A stretch of 64,000 nt of DNA from Protonemura montana (GCA_947568835.1 OX387603.1:126501-190500), one strand, 5' to 3'. Positions 51,776 through 63,291 are shown, numbered from the stretch's first letter. Made by a program: numbers and translations. Notes: a model not told the origin generated them from the letters alone.

Positions 51776-52640
51776 CATGGTTCGTTATGGCATGTTATGG
51801 CATAGCAGGAAGCCTTGGTGTTGCGATAGCAAGATAAAGTATGATTGGAGTTTTAAATCACGTAGAACAAATACAAGGTGGATTAGCGCCAAGTCTTATC
51901 AATATTCCTGGCACACAGCGCCGACATTAGTAACATCCCTCTTTGCCCCCTCAACAAACCATGATGATATATTTCCACTTTGTATTGCATCTTGAAATAT
52001 TGAAACCTACCTGTCAAGAGTCACTGCTGTAGGATGAGTTGAAGTTGACAGCTCAACTCTATGTCCTTCCAGACTTCACTGCAAGCTAGAATCAAACAAA
52101 CACAAAGTCATAAGATGGTTGCATTGGCCATGTGGCACTGATCTAATGAGGTCTGTGAATGAGGGGATGATGAGGCTGCTTTTCAGACTCTGAGTAAAAG
52201 TACAGTGAATACAACAAAACTGGGAGCCGAGATAATCGCAGTGGTTATTTTTAGCACGCTATTTTTGCTATTTTTCCATAAAAGCTCAATGTTCTGAAAG
52301 TTTAGAACCAAAAAGTTATTTTATTTGAGCAGGCATACTTATAATTATTAGTAATACAATAGTTTTCTTGGATCTTGCATAGTATTTTCTTGTTTGACGC
52401 GTTTCGCTGACCAATAAATTCCGCTAAATTACTAAATTGGACCGCCTGAAGCAATAATTTAATCTTACTTTCTCATTTTTCTAGCGATTCCAGCTCGATA
52501 AGAAGGGTTGTCCAAGTTATCTTCCATGTCCTCAAGCTGCCGCTTGCAGTTTCTTCAAATCTGCCTTGCCTTGCGCTCCTTGCTAATCTTTCGTAGACCA
52601 TAAACGAAACGTGTATTCACATCATACCAAAAAAGCTTAA
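51776..52640. other. Unassigned spacer
   Basis: No gene or SERCA exon 1 recognised on either strand. Confidence 0.4.
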
Positions 52641-52653
52641 CCAGCAGCTGCAA

Positions 52654-52990
52654 TTACTCTTTTCTCTGATAAATCGAAGGCGAACTCAGCTTTACAACGT
52701 TCACAAAAAGTTTCAGTTTTGATGCAAGACTATTATGCACACTGGTCACTGTAGAGATGCAGGATTTGTCGTGGCACTCGCGACAAGCAACGAAGCTCTG
52801 CAGAGCAACCGTCAAAAGTTCCATGCTGATAATTTCATTACCACTGTCTGGACTATTCTCACTGATTTCTGAATCTTCAAAGTGTCCTTCCAACTTTTGT
52901 CTTGACGAACTTGAAAAAGGCGTTATTGAGCGTCTGGTACCAGGCGTATTTAACCCCACTTTTGCTTCTTTTTCACTACAACGTCTTGAG
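52654..52990 (-). pseudogene. Mutator-like transposase N-terminal fragment (tentative)
   Basis: The minus strand reads RRSITPFSSSSRQKLEGHFE, then IISMELLTVALQSFVACREC and NSLASKLKLF. This resembles the N-terminus of animal Mutator-like transposase proteins, where a Ser-rich start precedes I(I/M)DMxLL and paired cysteines. The second Cys pair expected after KLF is absent and the frame ends at QRKE, so only a fragment remains. Family assignment is from memory of the pattern. Confidence 0.35.
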
Positions 52991-53218
52991 GCTTAAAAAC
53001 TGATTTTATCTGAAAGCTTTGCTTCCGCTTCTTCGTTAAACGTAAACAACAAGGCATTATCAAATATGGGATAAAAACAAAACCATATAAAACGATCGAA
53101 GAAAGCGCTCGAGTGAACTGAACTGATAAAACTCACACCGGACACTAGTGGATACTTAGCTCGCAAAATCTAAAACGCCATCTAAAGGCACCAACTCAAC
53201 ATAGCGCAACGAGAAAAC

Positions 53219-53551
53219 AGCCTACAAAACTCATAAGCGCTAGCCTTCAAAAATACGTGATGTACTGAACGAGACAGGCTAACAATAAAAAAATTTGTGT
53301 TATCATTTATTTGCGAGAAAATGAAGGGGAGCTACTCCCTTGAAATTTTCACAGATGATAGAGTACGTGATGGGCTTTCGATCTGTGATGGTCTAAATTT
53401 TTGGCCCAGCCCTGGACAAAAATGAGAAAAAGCCTACAAAACTCATAAGCTCTAGCCTTCAAAAATACGTGATGTACTGAACGAAACAGACATAACAATA
53501 AAAAAATTTGGTTTCCATTTATTTGCGAGAAAATGAAGGGGGGGTACTCCC
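53219..53551 (+). repeat. 120-bp direct repeat beside SINE
   Basis: Positions 53219-53340 and 53432-53551 are near-identical (GCCTACAAAACTCATAAGC; CAAAAATACGTGATGTACTG; TTATTTGCGAGAAAATGAAG). The second copy runs straight into the 5S-SINE head. Confidence 0.8.
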
Positions 53552-54530
53552 TGTTTGGCGTGTTGGAAACACCGGTTCTCGTTAAATCACCGAAGTTAAG
53601 CAACACTGCGCTGGGTCAGGTATTGTATGGATGACCATCACACACATGACCAGTTCTGTTCGGGAGAGAGGTTGGAGGGATGAAAGTTAGGCAACACTGC
53701 GCTGGGTCAGGTATTGGATGGGTGACCATCATACACATGACCAGTTCTGTTCAGGAGAGAGGTTGGAGGGATGAAAGTTAGGCAACACTGCGCTGGGTCA
53801 GGTATTGGATGGGTGACCATCATACACATGACCAGTTCTGTTCGGGAGAGAGGTTGGAGGGACGAAAGTTAAGCAACACTGCGCTGGGTCAGGTATTGGA
53901 TGGGTGACCATCATACACATGACCAGTTCTGTTCGGGAGAGAGGTTGGAGGGATGCAAGTTAAGCAACACTGCGCTGGGTCAGGTATTGGATGGGTGACC
54001 ATCATACACATGACCAGTTCTGTTCAGGAGAGAGGTTGGAGGGATCAAAGTTAGGCAACACTGCGCTGGGTCAGGTATTGGATGGGTGACCATCATACAC
54101 ATGACCAGTTCTGTTCGGGAGAGAGGTTGGAGGGACGAAAGTTAAGCAACACTGCGCTGGGTCAGGTATTGGATGGGTGACCATCATACACATGACCAGT
54201 TCTGTTCGGGAGAGAGGTTGGAGGGATGAAAGTTAGTACAGCAACTTCACTCGCCTTGCTTATCAACCTCTCGACAGCATGGATTTGTGGAGGAATCCTG
54301 TTGTTCGCGTTGTACCGTCCTTCGGAAGGGACGTTAAGCCAGTGGTCCAAGCTTTTCAACAGAAGTAGGGTACGTGTAGTCACCTGGTTTCCCCGTCTCC
54401 CTTCTAGGCTAGGTTAGATTAATCATCATCCTCATAATCATCCGCTCATTCACCGTCGCCATTAGACCAGTGCCGCATGCCCAGTTGTATAACAGTGCGT
54501 CGTTAAATACCAATAATCAATCATTCAATC
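53552..54530 (+). mobile_element. 5S-derived SINE with seven-fold head array
   Basis: The head begins TTTGGCGTGTTGGAAACACC and GGTTCTCGT, then ATCACCGAAGTTAAGCAAC, i.e. the 5' part of 5S rRNA into the internal control region. Seven to eight 91-bp control-region units follow (53595-54232), then the body (CGTCCTTCGGAAGGGACG, CTAGGCTAGGTTAG) and tail (GTGCGTCGTTAAATACC). Copies are more alike to each other than in the array at 1-770. Confidence 0.88.
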
Positions 54531-55890
54531 AATAGGTTTTCATTTGGAAGTTGAAGCCGGGTTTAGTTACTCAAGATAGCAAGAAATCGTGTCGTGGATA
54601 ATTTTAAACCCATTTAGAACATTCGGGCACAAAATTTCCTTCTACCTCGAGAAACCTCGTTATGCTGTCACCATTTTACAAGATGTTTCAATTCGACAAT
54701 CTGAATGGGCTGCTTATTGGGGTCAGGCCCAACCAGCGGCACATTCTGATTAAACATGGCTGACATTTAAACATCCCTTAGGAGGCTACTATCATGCCCG
54801 CTAAGCCAATCAAGAACCCAGCAATGGACCTTGTAATTTAAGGCCATTCGCGCAAATTCGAACAAAAGAAATGAAAAATATTGCGAGTAATTAAAAGAAA
54901 TACAAGAACAATTTAAATCTAGGCTCAAAATAAAATAAATCACATCAAAACACACAAAAATTACTTATAAACTGAGAATGCACTAAATGGACACAATTAC
55001 GACTAAAATAATAAACATACCAGAGAAGCGTGAATGTCTAAACCAGCAGGATTTTCTGAAGGGGTTAAACGGCGTCTAATTCCCAACACACATACGACTT
55101 CTTGCTACCTTGAGTAACTTAATGTGTACAATAATAATATCATACTGAGGTACCTTAAGGCGGAAGGAAAATTTGGAAGTGGAAGTTACAGGAATTCCAG
55201 ATTTACAAGCACCGCAAATTCGTGAAATTTCTTTTCATCCAGGGATCCCAATCAAAAGGCTATAGGGTTGTAAATTTTTATATCACAACACAATATATAT
55301 ATAATGACATTAATATCGCCATCAAATACAATTCAAATGTTTTAACAATATCTGAATTACTATTTACGTGTTTGTGTTTACGTAAATCTTGCTAACTGTG
55401 AGAGTGATTCATTTGATATTTCCAAGCGTTTGTTCCGTGAGGTCAGTGGTCATGGCCGATTATAATCTGTATTTTGCATTGATTATAATCAATCGCCCAG
55501 CATTAGCTTAACTTAAGACGCGCGAAAACCATGAAAAACGAACGTCCGAGGCGGGCCTCACGGGTGCAAACAGGAACATTATGCAGGCGAGCGATAAAGT
55601 CCTATGGCTTGTAAATTTGGTCACATGAATCTCAAAGCATCTGAGGAAACTCTACTCTCCCTTATGACTCGATCTGCTATGATTTTATGTTGGCTCTATT
55701 GACCACAATATTACAAAATGTTCTAGGCGTAAGGCAAGCTAAGAGAAAAATGCAACATGAGAGAAGAGAACAAAATTGGACATGAAAACTAGAAGAACAA
55801 ATTAACCTAATTCCAGCGACCCTCAACGATGGACAAAGCGACAAAGAAACAACCATTCGACACCAAAACCGAACAAACCGAACAAACCTA
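54531..55890. other. Unassigned spacer
   Basis: AT-rich, with no recognised gene. ACTCAAGATAGCAAGAA at 54568 and its complement TTCTTGCTACCTTGAGT at 55101 form an inverted pair around about 0.5 kb. Confidence 0.35.
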
Positions 55891-55892
55891 AA

Positions 55893-56022
55893 AAACCTAA
55901 CAAACCGAACAAACCTAACAAACCTAACAAACCTAACAAACCTAACAAACCTAACAAACCTAACAAACCTAACAAACCTAACAAACCTAACAAACCTAAC
56001 AAACCTAACAAACCTAACAAAC
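55893..56022 (+). repeat. 9-bp microsatellite (CCTAACAAA)n
   Basis: Around 14 copies of CCTAACAAA. The minus-strand LGLLGLLG frame is a by-product. Confidence 0.95.
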
Positions 56023-56321
56023 CTACTACGGTTCGGTACCGAACCTATCTAACCGTGAAGAACGATACACCTCTAGCAAGAACCTACAACAATCCAAAAC
56101 TTGGACAGGAAGTCTAACAACAATGGCCTTGTCCCCAAATTTTTCTCAACTTCTCTCATGTCACACAAATTAATCAATAATTATGAATATTTCCCGAACT
56201 CGAGACTTGAACAGCCTCTGAACTGACGTGACGTTAAGCCCCACAAAGCAAGCAATTAAATATGTTATCTATCTAACAAAAGTTGCCCCACGTTTCCTCA
56301 GAGCCCTGATAAAACTCTCAC

Positions 56322-56416
56322 AGAGCGTTCTTGCTACAATTTCCAGGGCTTGAAGCAAGGTCTCGTCGGAGGAAGCCAAGATGCATCGGCTTCCAGCAGC
56401 GACTCGTGGAGTTCAC
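56322..56416 (-). CDS. Exon-like segment of unidentified gene
   Basis: Acceptor ATTCTGTTGTCTTCAG and donor GTGAGA bound 95 nt. In the phase left by the exon at 57102-57204 it reads VNSTSRCWKPMHLGFLRRDL and ASSPGNCSKNA. Not recognised. Confidence 0.4.
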
Positions 56417-56559
56417 CTGAAGACAACAGAATAAAGTGACATTAGATTCATTGCCAGGTACATGACGACTCTTGCACTCAGTAAAACATGCTCCGGACAG
56501 CGACGTTTACTCGGGAAAAATTGCGCAAAACCAGTTTTCAAACTTGGGAAAACATTAGC

Positions 56560-56965
56560 TATGTAGAAAAACTATTTCAACTGGGTTTTGAAAGCCAAGT
56601 AAAGGACAACTAAATTTCCCAATGTTTCGTAACTTGTACCTGTTACTTCTTCAAGGGTAAGAGCAGTCCTGACAATTTTCCAATAACAAAAGAACCACAC
56701 AAAATTATAACAATTTCCTAGTTCAAGCTTCCTAAATGCATCTAAATAAAATAATCAGGGTCAATAACTCAAAAACTAATGTATTTTGTATTGTCAGGAC
56801 TGCTTTACCCTTGATAAAGTAACAGGTACAAGTTACGAAACGTTGGGAAATTCAGTTGTTCTTCACTTAGCATTGAAAACCCAGTTGAAATAGTTTTTGT
56901 TAAAACTAGTGCTAAGTTTACATCAAGTAGACATGAGTCTAAAAACTATCATTAGCTTTGTTCGT
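56560..56965. mobile_element. Penelope-like element terminal copy
   Basis: A reversed end (56566-56670), a reversed piece of the 3' untranslated region and a forward end (56785-56950) repeat the arrangement at 18266-18778. It is more diverged (CTTGAAGAAGTAACAGG for the family CTCTGAAGAAGTAACTAG). Confidence 0.7.
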
Positions 56966-57101
56966 TGGTCATGAACCTGTGGATTATATCTCTTAGACGG
57001 AGACAAAATGTATCCAGTTTTTGACGCGATACGTCTTTGAAAAGCCAATTCTAGGGCGAGAGATTACGGACTTGTATTGGAAGGCTCGCATGCCGACTTA
57101 C

Positions 57102-57204
57102 ATCTATCGACGCTGCTGTAGAGACGTCTCGATGTCGCTTGTAGGAGATCGGATTACGTCCCACTGCGGACAGCTTTCCATCCAAACCAAGGCAGAGTGG
57201 AAAC
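57102..57204 (-). CDS. Exon of unidentified gene
   Basis: Acceptor CTTTTCACGCAG, donor GTAAGT, 103 nt. Only one phase is open: FPLCLGLDGKLSAVGRNPIS and YKRHRDVSTAASID. It joins in frame to 58102-58221. The motif set (basic, serine-rich) suggests a regulated cytoplasmic region, but no family was recognised. Confidence 0.6.
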
Positions 57205-57239
57205 CTGCGTGAAAAGAAAGGCCGCAGATTAGGCAACAC

Positions 57240-57866
57240 ATCTATGTTATTATTATTATTTGCGGTGTTTAACGACACACTGTTTTGACAACGTGCCATG
57301 CAGCACTGGTCTGATGGCGTCGGTGAATGAGTGGATGATGATGATGAACCTAACCTAGCCTAGAAGGCAGGAGGGGAAACCCGGTGCCGGCACGTAGCCT
57401 ACTCCTGTCGAAGACCAAGGGGACCACCGGCTTAACGTCCCTTCCGAAGGACGGTACAACGCGAACAACAGGATTCCTCCACAAATCCATGCTGTCGAGA
57501 GGTTGATAAGCAAGGCGAGTGAAGTTGCTGTACTAACTTTTATCCCTCCAACCTCTCTCCCGAACAGAACTGGTCATGTGTATGATGGTCACCCATCCAA
57601 TACCTGACCCAGCGCAGTGTTGCTTAACTTTCATCCCTCCAACCTCTCTCCCGAACAGAACTGGTCATGTGTATGATGGTCACCCATGCAATAACTGACT
57701 CAGCGCAGTGTTGCTTAACTTTCATCCCTCCAACCTCTCTCCCGAACAGAACTGGTCATGTGTATGATGGTCACCCATCCAATACCTGGCCCAGCGCAGT
57801 GTTGCTTAACTATGGTGATCTTACGAGAACCGGTGTTTCCAACACGCCAAACCGTTCATCAATTAT
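57240..57866 (-). mobile_element. 5S-derived SINE, full length, minus strand
   Basis: Tail at 57245-57350, body to about 57535 (CCTTCCGAAGGACGGTAC on plus), three control-region units, and the 5S head ending CGGTGTTTCCAACACGCC at about 57860. It lies in an intron of the unidentified gene. Confidence 0.88.
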
Positions 57867-58101
57867 GTTCCCGCTAGACGGTTGCTAGCAACAACTTTTT
57901 GAGGTTAAGTCCATGAGTATGTGCCTCGTAAGCTAACAACTGTGGGTCGATTCCACGAATGGGAACAAAGTTTCTAGAGGGTAGTTGTGTACGCTCTCAG
58001 TTGATTGCATTCTCACCGATGTACATGTCGAATTAAAATGTCGGCTTACAATCAAAGTTACGGTTTGGAGCAGGGAGCTTTACGTCCATGCAGTTGCGTA
58101 C

Positions 58102-58221
58102 CTGTAGTTTTGTTGTCGAATATATTCCATTGTACGACACTTGTCGCGGGGGAAGCCTGGGGGCTCAGGTTCCTCGAGGTCTTCACCGTCACTTTCTTCA
58201 ATCGTGAATGACAACCGCCGA
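58102..58221 (-). CDS. Exon of unidentified gene, acidic
   Basis: Acceptor TTTCTGGTTTTGTCTGCAG, donor GTACGC, 120 nt. The frame that fits the next exon reads RRLSFTIEESDGEDLEEPEP and PGFPRDKCRTMEYIRQQNY. RRLS is a consensus basophilic kinase site followed by an acidic, proline-rich stretch. No homologue recognised. Confidence 0.55.
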
Positions 58222-58912
58222 CTGCAGACAAAACCAGAAACACGTTAGTCACGATCGACAGTGGCTTGCAACGCCACTGGGACGGGTAGACGCGAAATTT
58301 AAACGAGCAAAGCACAACGGACGGACTCGTTTAGTGCAAGGTAAGTTGCAGTGGTGTAGTCGAGGGTGTACGCGGGTATTAGCCGTATACCCAAAAAACT
58401 TTTAGACACCGAGCGTATACCCAAAAAAATTACAGGGTATACGCCCAGTAAATACACTTTGCAAAACTTTAAAATGCGTTATGCAACGACAATTCTTAAT
58501 CTCCCTACAACATGCACTATAAAAACTTGAAAAGCAAAGTTTATTCTGAAAAGTGGGTAGTCCGTGTATAGTAGAGGTTCGTATGATCTGGATGGGTATG
58601 CAATGTTTTTTCCAAGCAGTCAACGTACTCATTCAACCCACCCCAGGAAAGCGCGATTGCAGCGACCCCAACACCAAGTAGTAGTTTTAGTGTTGATAGG
58701 AATGGACTATCTATGAACTATAACTAGTGAATAGACTAGAAGTACCTAGCCAGTACCTAACCTAGTGATGACCACGGCATTTGGAACTCAAGGCCTGATA
58801 ACCCAGCGTATACCCAAAACAAAATAATGTAGGACTACACCACTGGTAAGTTGGAAGAATCGATTCCTGCAGCGGATTTATTGTGGAAAATGCCGATCAA
58901 ATCTTGGCTTAC

Positions 58913-59008
58913 CATCGGTCAGTCGAGCATCATGTCGATCTTCATTCTTCGTTTCGGTCTCGAGCGACAAGTGTTACGGGCGCAGATTCTGTAGCCTCGT
59001 GCGGTCAG
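58913..59008 (-). other. Probable untranslated exon of unidentified gene
   Basis: Acceptor CCTTTGATTTCCAG, donor GTAAGC, 96 nt. All three frames carry stops, so it is probably part of a 5' untranslated region; a short upstream frame MKIDMMLD ends inside it. Confidence 0.45.
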
Positions 59009-59193
59009 CTGGAAATCAAAGGACAAAAATAAAACAAACGTTGCTGGCTGACAAATTTCACCGGGAAGAGATGCACAGAGTTTCAAAATATTCCCGAAGC
59101 AAACAACGGTTATTATGTAAATCTAGTCAAGAGTGCTTCATCGGTCTCGACTCAACTTGTTAAATAATTTGTAATGTTTATTTGTTGGCTCAC

Positions 59194-59968
59194 CTTTGTT
59201 GCCACGGCGACTGGCCAGGTACTGGGAGTCGAACCAGAACCCTCTTCTAAACTGCGTTCCATCTTTGTTGCCACGGCGACTGGCCAGGTACTGGGAGTCG
59301 AACCAGAACCCTCTTCTAAACTCCGTTCCATCTTTGTTGCCACGGCGACTGGCCAGGTACTGGGAGTCGAACCAGAACCCTCTTCTTAACTGCGTTCCAT
59401 CTTTGTTGCCACGGCGACTGGCCAGGTACTGGGAGTCGAACCAGAACCCTCTTCTAAACTGCGTTCCATCTTTGTTGCCACGGCGACTGGCCAGGTACTG
59501 GGAGTCGAACCAGAACCCTCTTCTAAACTCCGTTCCATCTTTGTTGCCACGGCGACTGGCCAGGTACTGGGAGTCGAACCAGAACCCTCTTCTTAACTGC
59601 GTTCCATCTTTGTTGCCACGGCGACTGGCCAGGTACTGGGAGTCGAACCAGAACCCTCTTCTAAACTGCGTTCCATCTTTGTTGCCACGGCGACTGGCCA
59701 GGTACTGGGAGTCGAACCAGAACCCTCTTCTAAACTGCGTTCCATCTTTGTTGCCACGGCGACTGGCCAGGTACTGGGAGTCGAACCAGAACCCTCTTCT
59801 AAACTGCGTTCCATCTTTGTTGCCGAGATGATGGTCCAGTTGGTAGCCATGGAGCTGATGCAAAAATCGGCCAGTCGAGTTGGTAGCAGTGTTCACGGAG
59901 ACACTTGACGTTCGCAACAATGAAATCAAAAAAGTTTTTGTTATTGCCTGGCATTTGATTATCAGGCG
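59194..59968 (-). CDS. Exon with nine 69-bp (23-codon) tandem copies
   Basis: A good acceptor (GGAGCCTTTACCTTTCAG) opens a 775-nt stretch that ends at AACAAAG|GTGAGC. Nine 69-bp units fill 59195-59825. One frame is open throughout and repeats GNKDGTQFRRGFWFDSQYLA plus SRR; a second frame (EEGSGSTPSTWPVAVATK) starts at a good ATG context but has a stop in some units. The units differ mainly at one or two sites. GGCAACAAAG stands both before the first unit and at the donor, which suggests expansion by slippage between those short repeats. Each unit also carries GGTTCGACTCC, a perfect tRNA B box on the minus strand. Coding status is unproven, and the next exon does not continue either frame for long. 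Confidence 0.5.
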
Positions 59969-60283
59969 CTGAAAGGTAAAGGCTCCGTCATTAGGTTCCT
60001 GCGACATGGATTATAAGAACACAAGTTAGTGAAACAGAACGCAATTGTAAAAATAACATCAAACGCAATTAGTACAGTCAGGTACAAAATCAAAAACATA
60101 GTCGCGAACAGGTACATTTATAAACATTAACACAAACATTGACACAAACAGGAACATTTAAAGCCACAACATTTGTTACAATCTCACACTTGACAATCAC
60201 AACAGTTCCTGATTCCAAACTCTCGTTCCCACCACGATTCCTCCAGTTCAGATCGTGCCAGCTATACGGGCCGGCAGCATAAA

Positions 60284-60830
60284 CGCAGTAAAAACGCAGT
60301 AAAATCGCAGAGTAAACGCAGAATAAACGCAGTAAAAACGCAGAATAAACGCAGTAAAAACGCATCAAAAACGCAGAATAAACGCAGTAAAAACGCAGAA
60401 TAAACGCAGAGTAAACGCAGAATAAACGCAGTAAAAACGCAGAATAAACGCAGAATAAACGCAGAATAAACGCAGAATAAACGCAGAATAAACGCAGTAA
60501 AAACGCAGAATAAACGCAGAATAAACGCAGAATAAACGCAGAATAAACGCAGTAAAAACGCAGAATAAACTCAGAATAAACGCAGTAAAAACGCATCAAA
60601 AACGCAGAATAAACGCATCAAAAACGCATCAAAAACGCAGAATAAACGCAGTAAAAACGCAGTAAAAACGCAGTAAAAACGCAGAATAAACGCAGTAAAA
60701 ACGCAGAATAAACGCATCAAAAACGCAGAATAAACGCTGAATAAACGCATCAAAAACGCATCAAAAACGCAGAATAAACGCGGTAAAAACGCATCAAAAA
60801 CGCAGAATAAACGCGGTAAAAACGCAAGAC
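60284..60830 (+). repeat. 11-bp minisatellite
   Basis: About 50 copies of CGCAGAATAAA, CGCAGTAAAAA and CGCATCAAAAA. The long minus-strand frames (FILRLFCVYSA) are by-products of an 11-residue period. Confidence 0.93.
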
Positions 60831-61094
60831 TAATCACGGTACCGAAGCGAAATCGTAATGAACGCTGAGGAAAGAGGTCGTAGGATTAGCGCTTCGAGTG
60901 TGAGTGTGCATCATGCGGTGCCCACATGCCATGCAGAAGATGAAGACTCGTCGGCTCGTGGACCCGTTGGCTCGTGGATGACTGCTACCTGTAGATACCT
61001 GTTGCCTAACTGGTTGTGTGTTTGTGTGTTTGTTTGTGTGAGGCCTTGTAGCGCTAACCCAAGACCACTTAGCTGATGTTGAACGCAAACATCC

Positions 61095-61232
61095 CGGCCG
61101 ACCGAGGTGACGGATTACGCGCCCGTGTCCCGATTCCGATGACGACGAGAACCGCGGGCGAGTCTCGGCGTCGAAGTCTCGGCGTCGAAGTCTCGGCGTC
61201 GGAGTAGACTCAATCTCGGCGGGGCCTGCAGC
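61095..61232 (-). other. Exon-like GC-rich segment
   Basis: After TCTCTGTTCGCTGCAG the minus strand is open as AEIESTPTPRLRRRDFDAET and RPRFSSSSESGHG. It includes a 15-bp repeat of GTCTCGGCGTCGAA type at 61155-61206. It could be an upstream exon of the unidentified gene. Confidence 0.3.
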
Positions 61233-61361
61233 GAACAGAGATATACTCGAATCAATAACTAGCTTCAGTTTTAATTTGATTGTGGAATTCAAAATTGATG
61301 CAATTGCTCGCAATTGGTCCCCGGGGTAGTTTATTGTTAGGAACATAATTAACCCAACATA

Positions 61362-61445
61362 AGTAAGTGGCTAGTCGGGGTCTCGAACCCGGTCCGTCTG
61401 GTCTTGGTGTTGCTCAAACATCCAACTGAGCTAATAGGACAAGAG
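61362..61445 (-). mobile_element. tRNA-derived repeat with A and B boxes
   Basis: On the minus strand TAGCTCAGTTGGATG (A box) is followed 42 bp later by GGTTCGAGACC (B box). The 3' part CCGACTAGCCACT does not pair with the 5' end as an acceptor stem should. It is a SINE or a decayed tRNA gene. Confidence 0.6.
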
Positions 61446-61617
61446 CTTTTCAAGACGATTTTAATGCGTTGAATACAAATGACGGGTGAATGACCAAGAG
61501 GCCGTGCATGGTCACAGTCACTCTGATTCTATCCACATCCATTCAACCTCGGTGACTCAATGCTTGCGATGGGCAAAGTATTTTTTTATTAAGAACACTA
61601 ATAACCTCTAAAAAATG

Positions 61618-61692
61618 GATGATCCAACGGGGACTGGAATCTCGATCTCCACCTGTCACGGGTGTTGCTCTAACCAATTGAGCTACTTGGAC
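61618..61692 (-). mobile_element. tRNA-derived repeat, parent of the 52-bp arrays
   Basis: Minus strand: AGTAGCTCAATTGGTTAGAG, CAACACCCGTGACAGGTGGA and a weak B box GATTCCAGTCC. The first 52 bp are the unit amplified at 38436-38958 and 62576-63043. Confidence 0.65.
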
Positions 61693-62460
61693 AGAAGACT
61701 TACTTTGGAGAGGATTTGAGTGAATTTAATGAGAACGACGAATCTTCAAGGACCAAGATCACCAATTTCTGAGAGGTTTTTTGTGTTTCTAATAATAAAA
61801 CATGTCATCGTTAAATGTTGTTCGGCAATATAAAAGGAGAAAACACAATTTAAATTTTGTCAAATTCAGTGGTCGATTGGGGCAGCCCCAGGAATTGAAA
61901 TGTGACTAAATGATGACAAAAAAGCACGCTGGGTCTCGGACTACCTCAACGATACAAACAAGGAGGAGACTGGCAAAGTACTGGAGAGCAAGGCAACAGG
62001 TGATGAAGGATGATGGAATCTCAATTCATGGAACGAGAGTTCTCAATTGAAAAAAACCTTTCCAAAAATCGGGTCCAAGTCTTGGCTTTTAGGTGCTATG
62101 TTTCCTTACGATGGTAAAAGATACAAGGTCGTGTGTTCAATTGAAATAAGAAATCAAATCTGTTGAAACAGATAGTAAGCCCGGGATGATGCTTAAGGTT
62201 TGGCATTACGTGACGAATTGTTGTTTTTTAAAACCAAGCATCGAAACAAACTGAACGTTTGCACTCTCAAAAACAAGTTACTTGGGGAAAAACTTCACGG
62301 CAAGAGAGGGAAGTTCTTTATGAAGCAAAAAAACGCTTTTTTATTATTATGAACTCTATAGCCGTCTCAAAATTGATGCAAGTTAAATAATATTTTAACT
62401 AAATAAAACGCGTCCAACGTCAAATTGAAGTTACTCGAGTTTGACAGGTTGTGACGTGAT
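61693..62460. other. Unassigned spacer
   Basis: No gene recognised. TTGGTCAC-like and GAATCAGAGTGACTGTGA at 62470 mirror 61510-61535 (TCACAGTCACTCTGATTC), so the tRNA-related repeats here lie in opposite orientations. Confidence 0.4.
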
Positions 62461-62575
62461 ATAGCGTCACTAGAATCAGAGTGACTGTGAGTATTTACAG
62501 CCTCGTGGTTCTACTCCTTGAAGATCTGTCATTCTCATCAAAAACACTGAAATCATCTCAAAAAGCCAGTGCTCA

Positions 62576-63043
62576 AGTAGCTCAATTGGTTAGAGCAACA
62601 CCCGCGACAGGTGGAGATCGGAGTCCAAGTAGCTCAATTGGTTAGAGCAACACCCGCGACAGGTGGAGATCGGGGTCCAAGTAGCTCAATTGGTTAGAGC
62701 AACACCCGCGACAGGTGGAGATCGGGGTCCAAGTAGCTCAATTGGTTAGAGCAACACACGCGACAGGTGGAGATCGGGGTCCAAGTAGCTCAATTGGTTA
62801 GAGCAACACCCGCGACAGGTGGAGATCGGGGTCCAAGTAGCTCAATTGGTTAGAGCAACACCCGCGACAGGTGGAGATCGGGGTCCAAGTAGCTCAATTG
62901 GTTAGAGCAACACACGCGACAGGTGGAGATCGGGGTCCAAGTAGCTCAATTGGTTAGAGCAACACCCGCGACAGGTGGAGATCGGGGTCCAAGTAGCTCA
63001 ATTGGTTAGAGCAACACCCGCGACAGGTGGAGATCGGATTGAC
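62576..63043 (+). repeat. 52-bp array of tRNA A-box halves, plus strand
   Basis: Nine nearly identical 52-bp units (AGTAGCTCAATTGGTTAGAG, CAACACCCGCGACAGGTGGA, GATCGGGGTCCA). Same unit as 38436-38958 but inverted, 24 kb away. Each has a perfect A box and no B box. Confidence 0.9.
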
Positions 63044-63201
63044 TAAATGATTGTCTAAACTATTAAGGTCTAATCTTCTAAAGAAAGAAACGCAGGTAAC
63101 CAGAAATTAAATAAACTAGGCAACACGCGAGGGTTATAAAACCAATGTTTGTAGCAGGTTTTGCGAAATGAAGAGGAATGACAAAGCATTGAAAGACTCA
63201 C

Positions 63202-63291
63202 CCAAACAATGAAGCGACGACTCCATCTTGTCTTTCATGGGCGGTCAATGTTCGTCCATGTTGCTGCTCTCGTGTTGAAGGCGTCCCATGT
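63202..63291 (-). other. Exon-like segment, probably untranslated
   Basis: Acceptor GTCTGTTTTTCAG and donor GTGAGT bound 90 nt; the frame from ACATGGGACGCC closes at TGA. Likely a 5' untranslated exon of a minus-strand gene. Confidence 0.4.

Noticed and set aside
50774-51995. Open frames of 283-378 codons on both strands (MAWHGMAWQG, AMPCHAMPCL)
   Set aside because: They arise from stop-free 5-bp units of a satellite array; all registers are open and the composition is that of the repeat.
53595-54232. Functional 5S rRNA gene cluster
   Set aside because: Only the internal control region repeats; the 3' third of 5S and a terminator T-run are missing and a SINE body follows.
55823-56020. LGLLGLLG frame
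   Set aside because: By-product of the CCTAACAAA microsatellite.
60090-60837. FILRLFCVYSA hydrophobic frames
   Set aside because: By-product of the 11-bp minisatellite.
62576-63043. tRNA gene cluster or CRISPR-like array
   Set aside because: Units contain only the 5' half of a tRNA without T-arm or acceptor stem; 52-bp units are directly joined without variable spacers, and the genome is eukaryotic.
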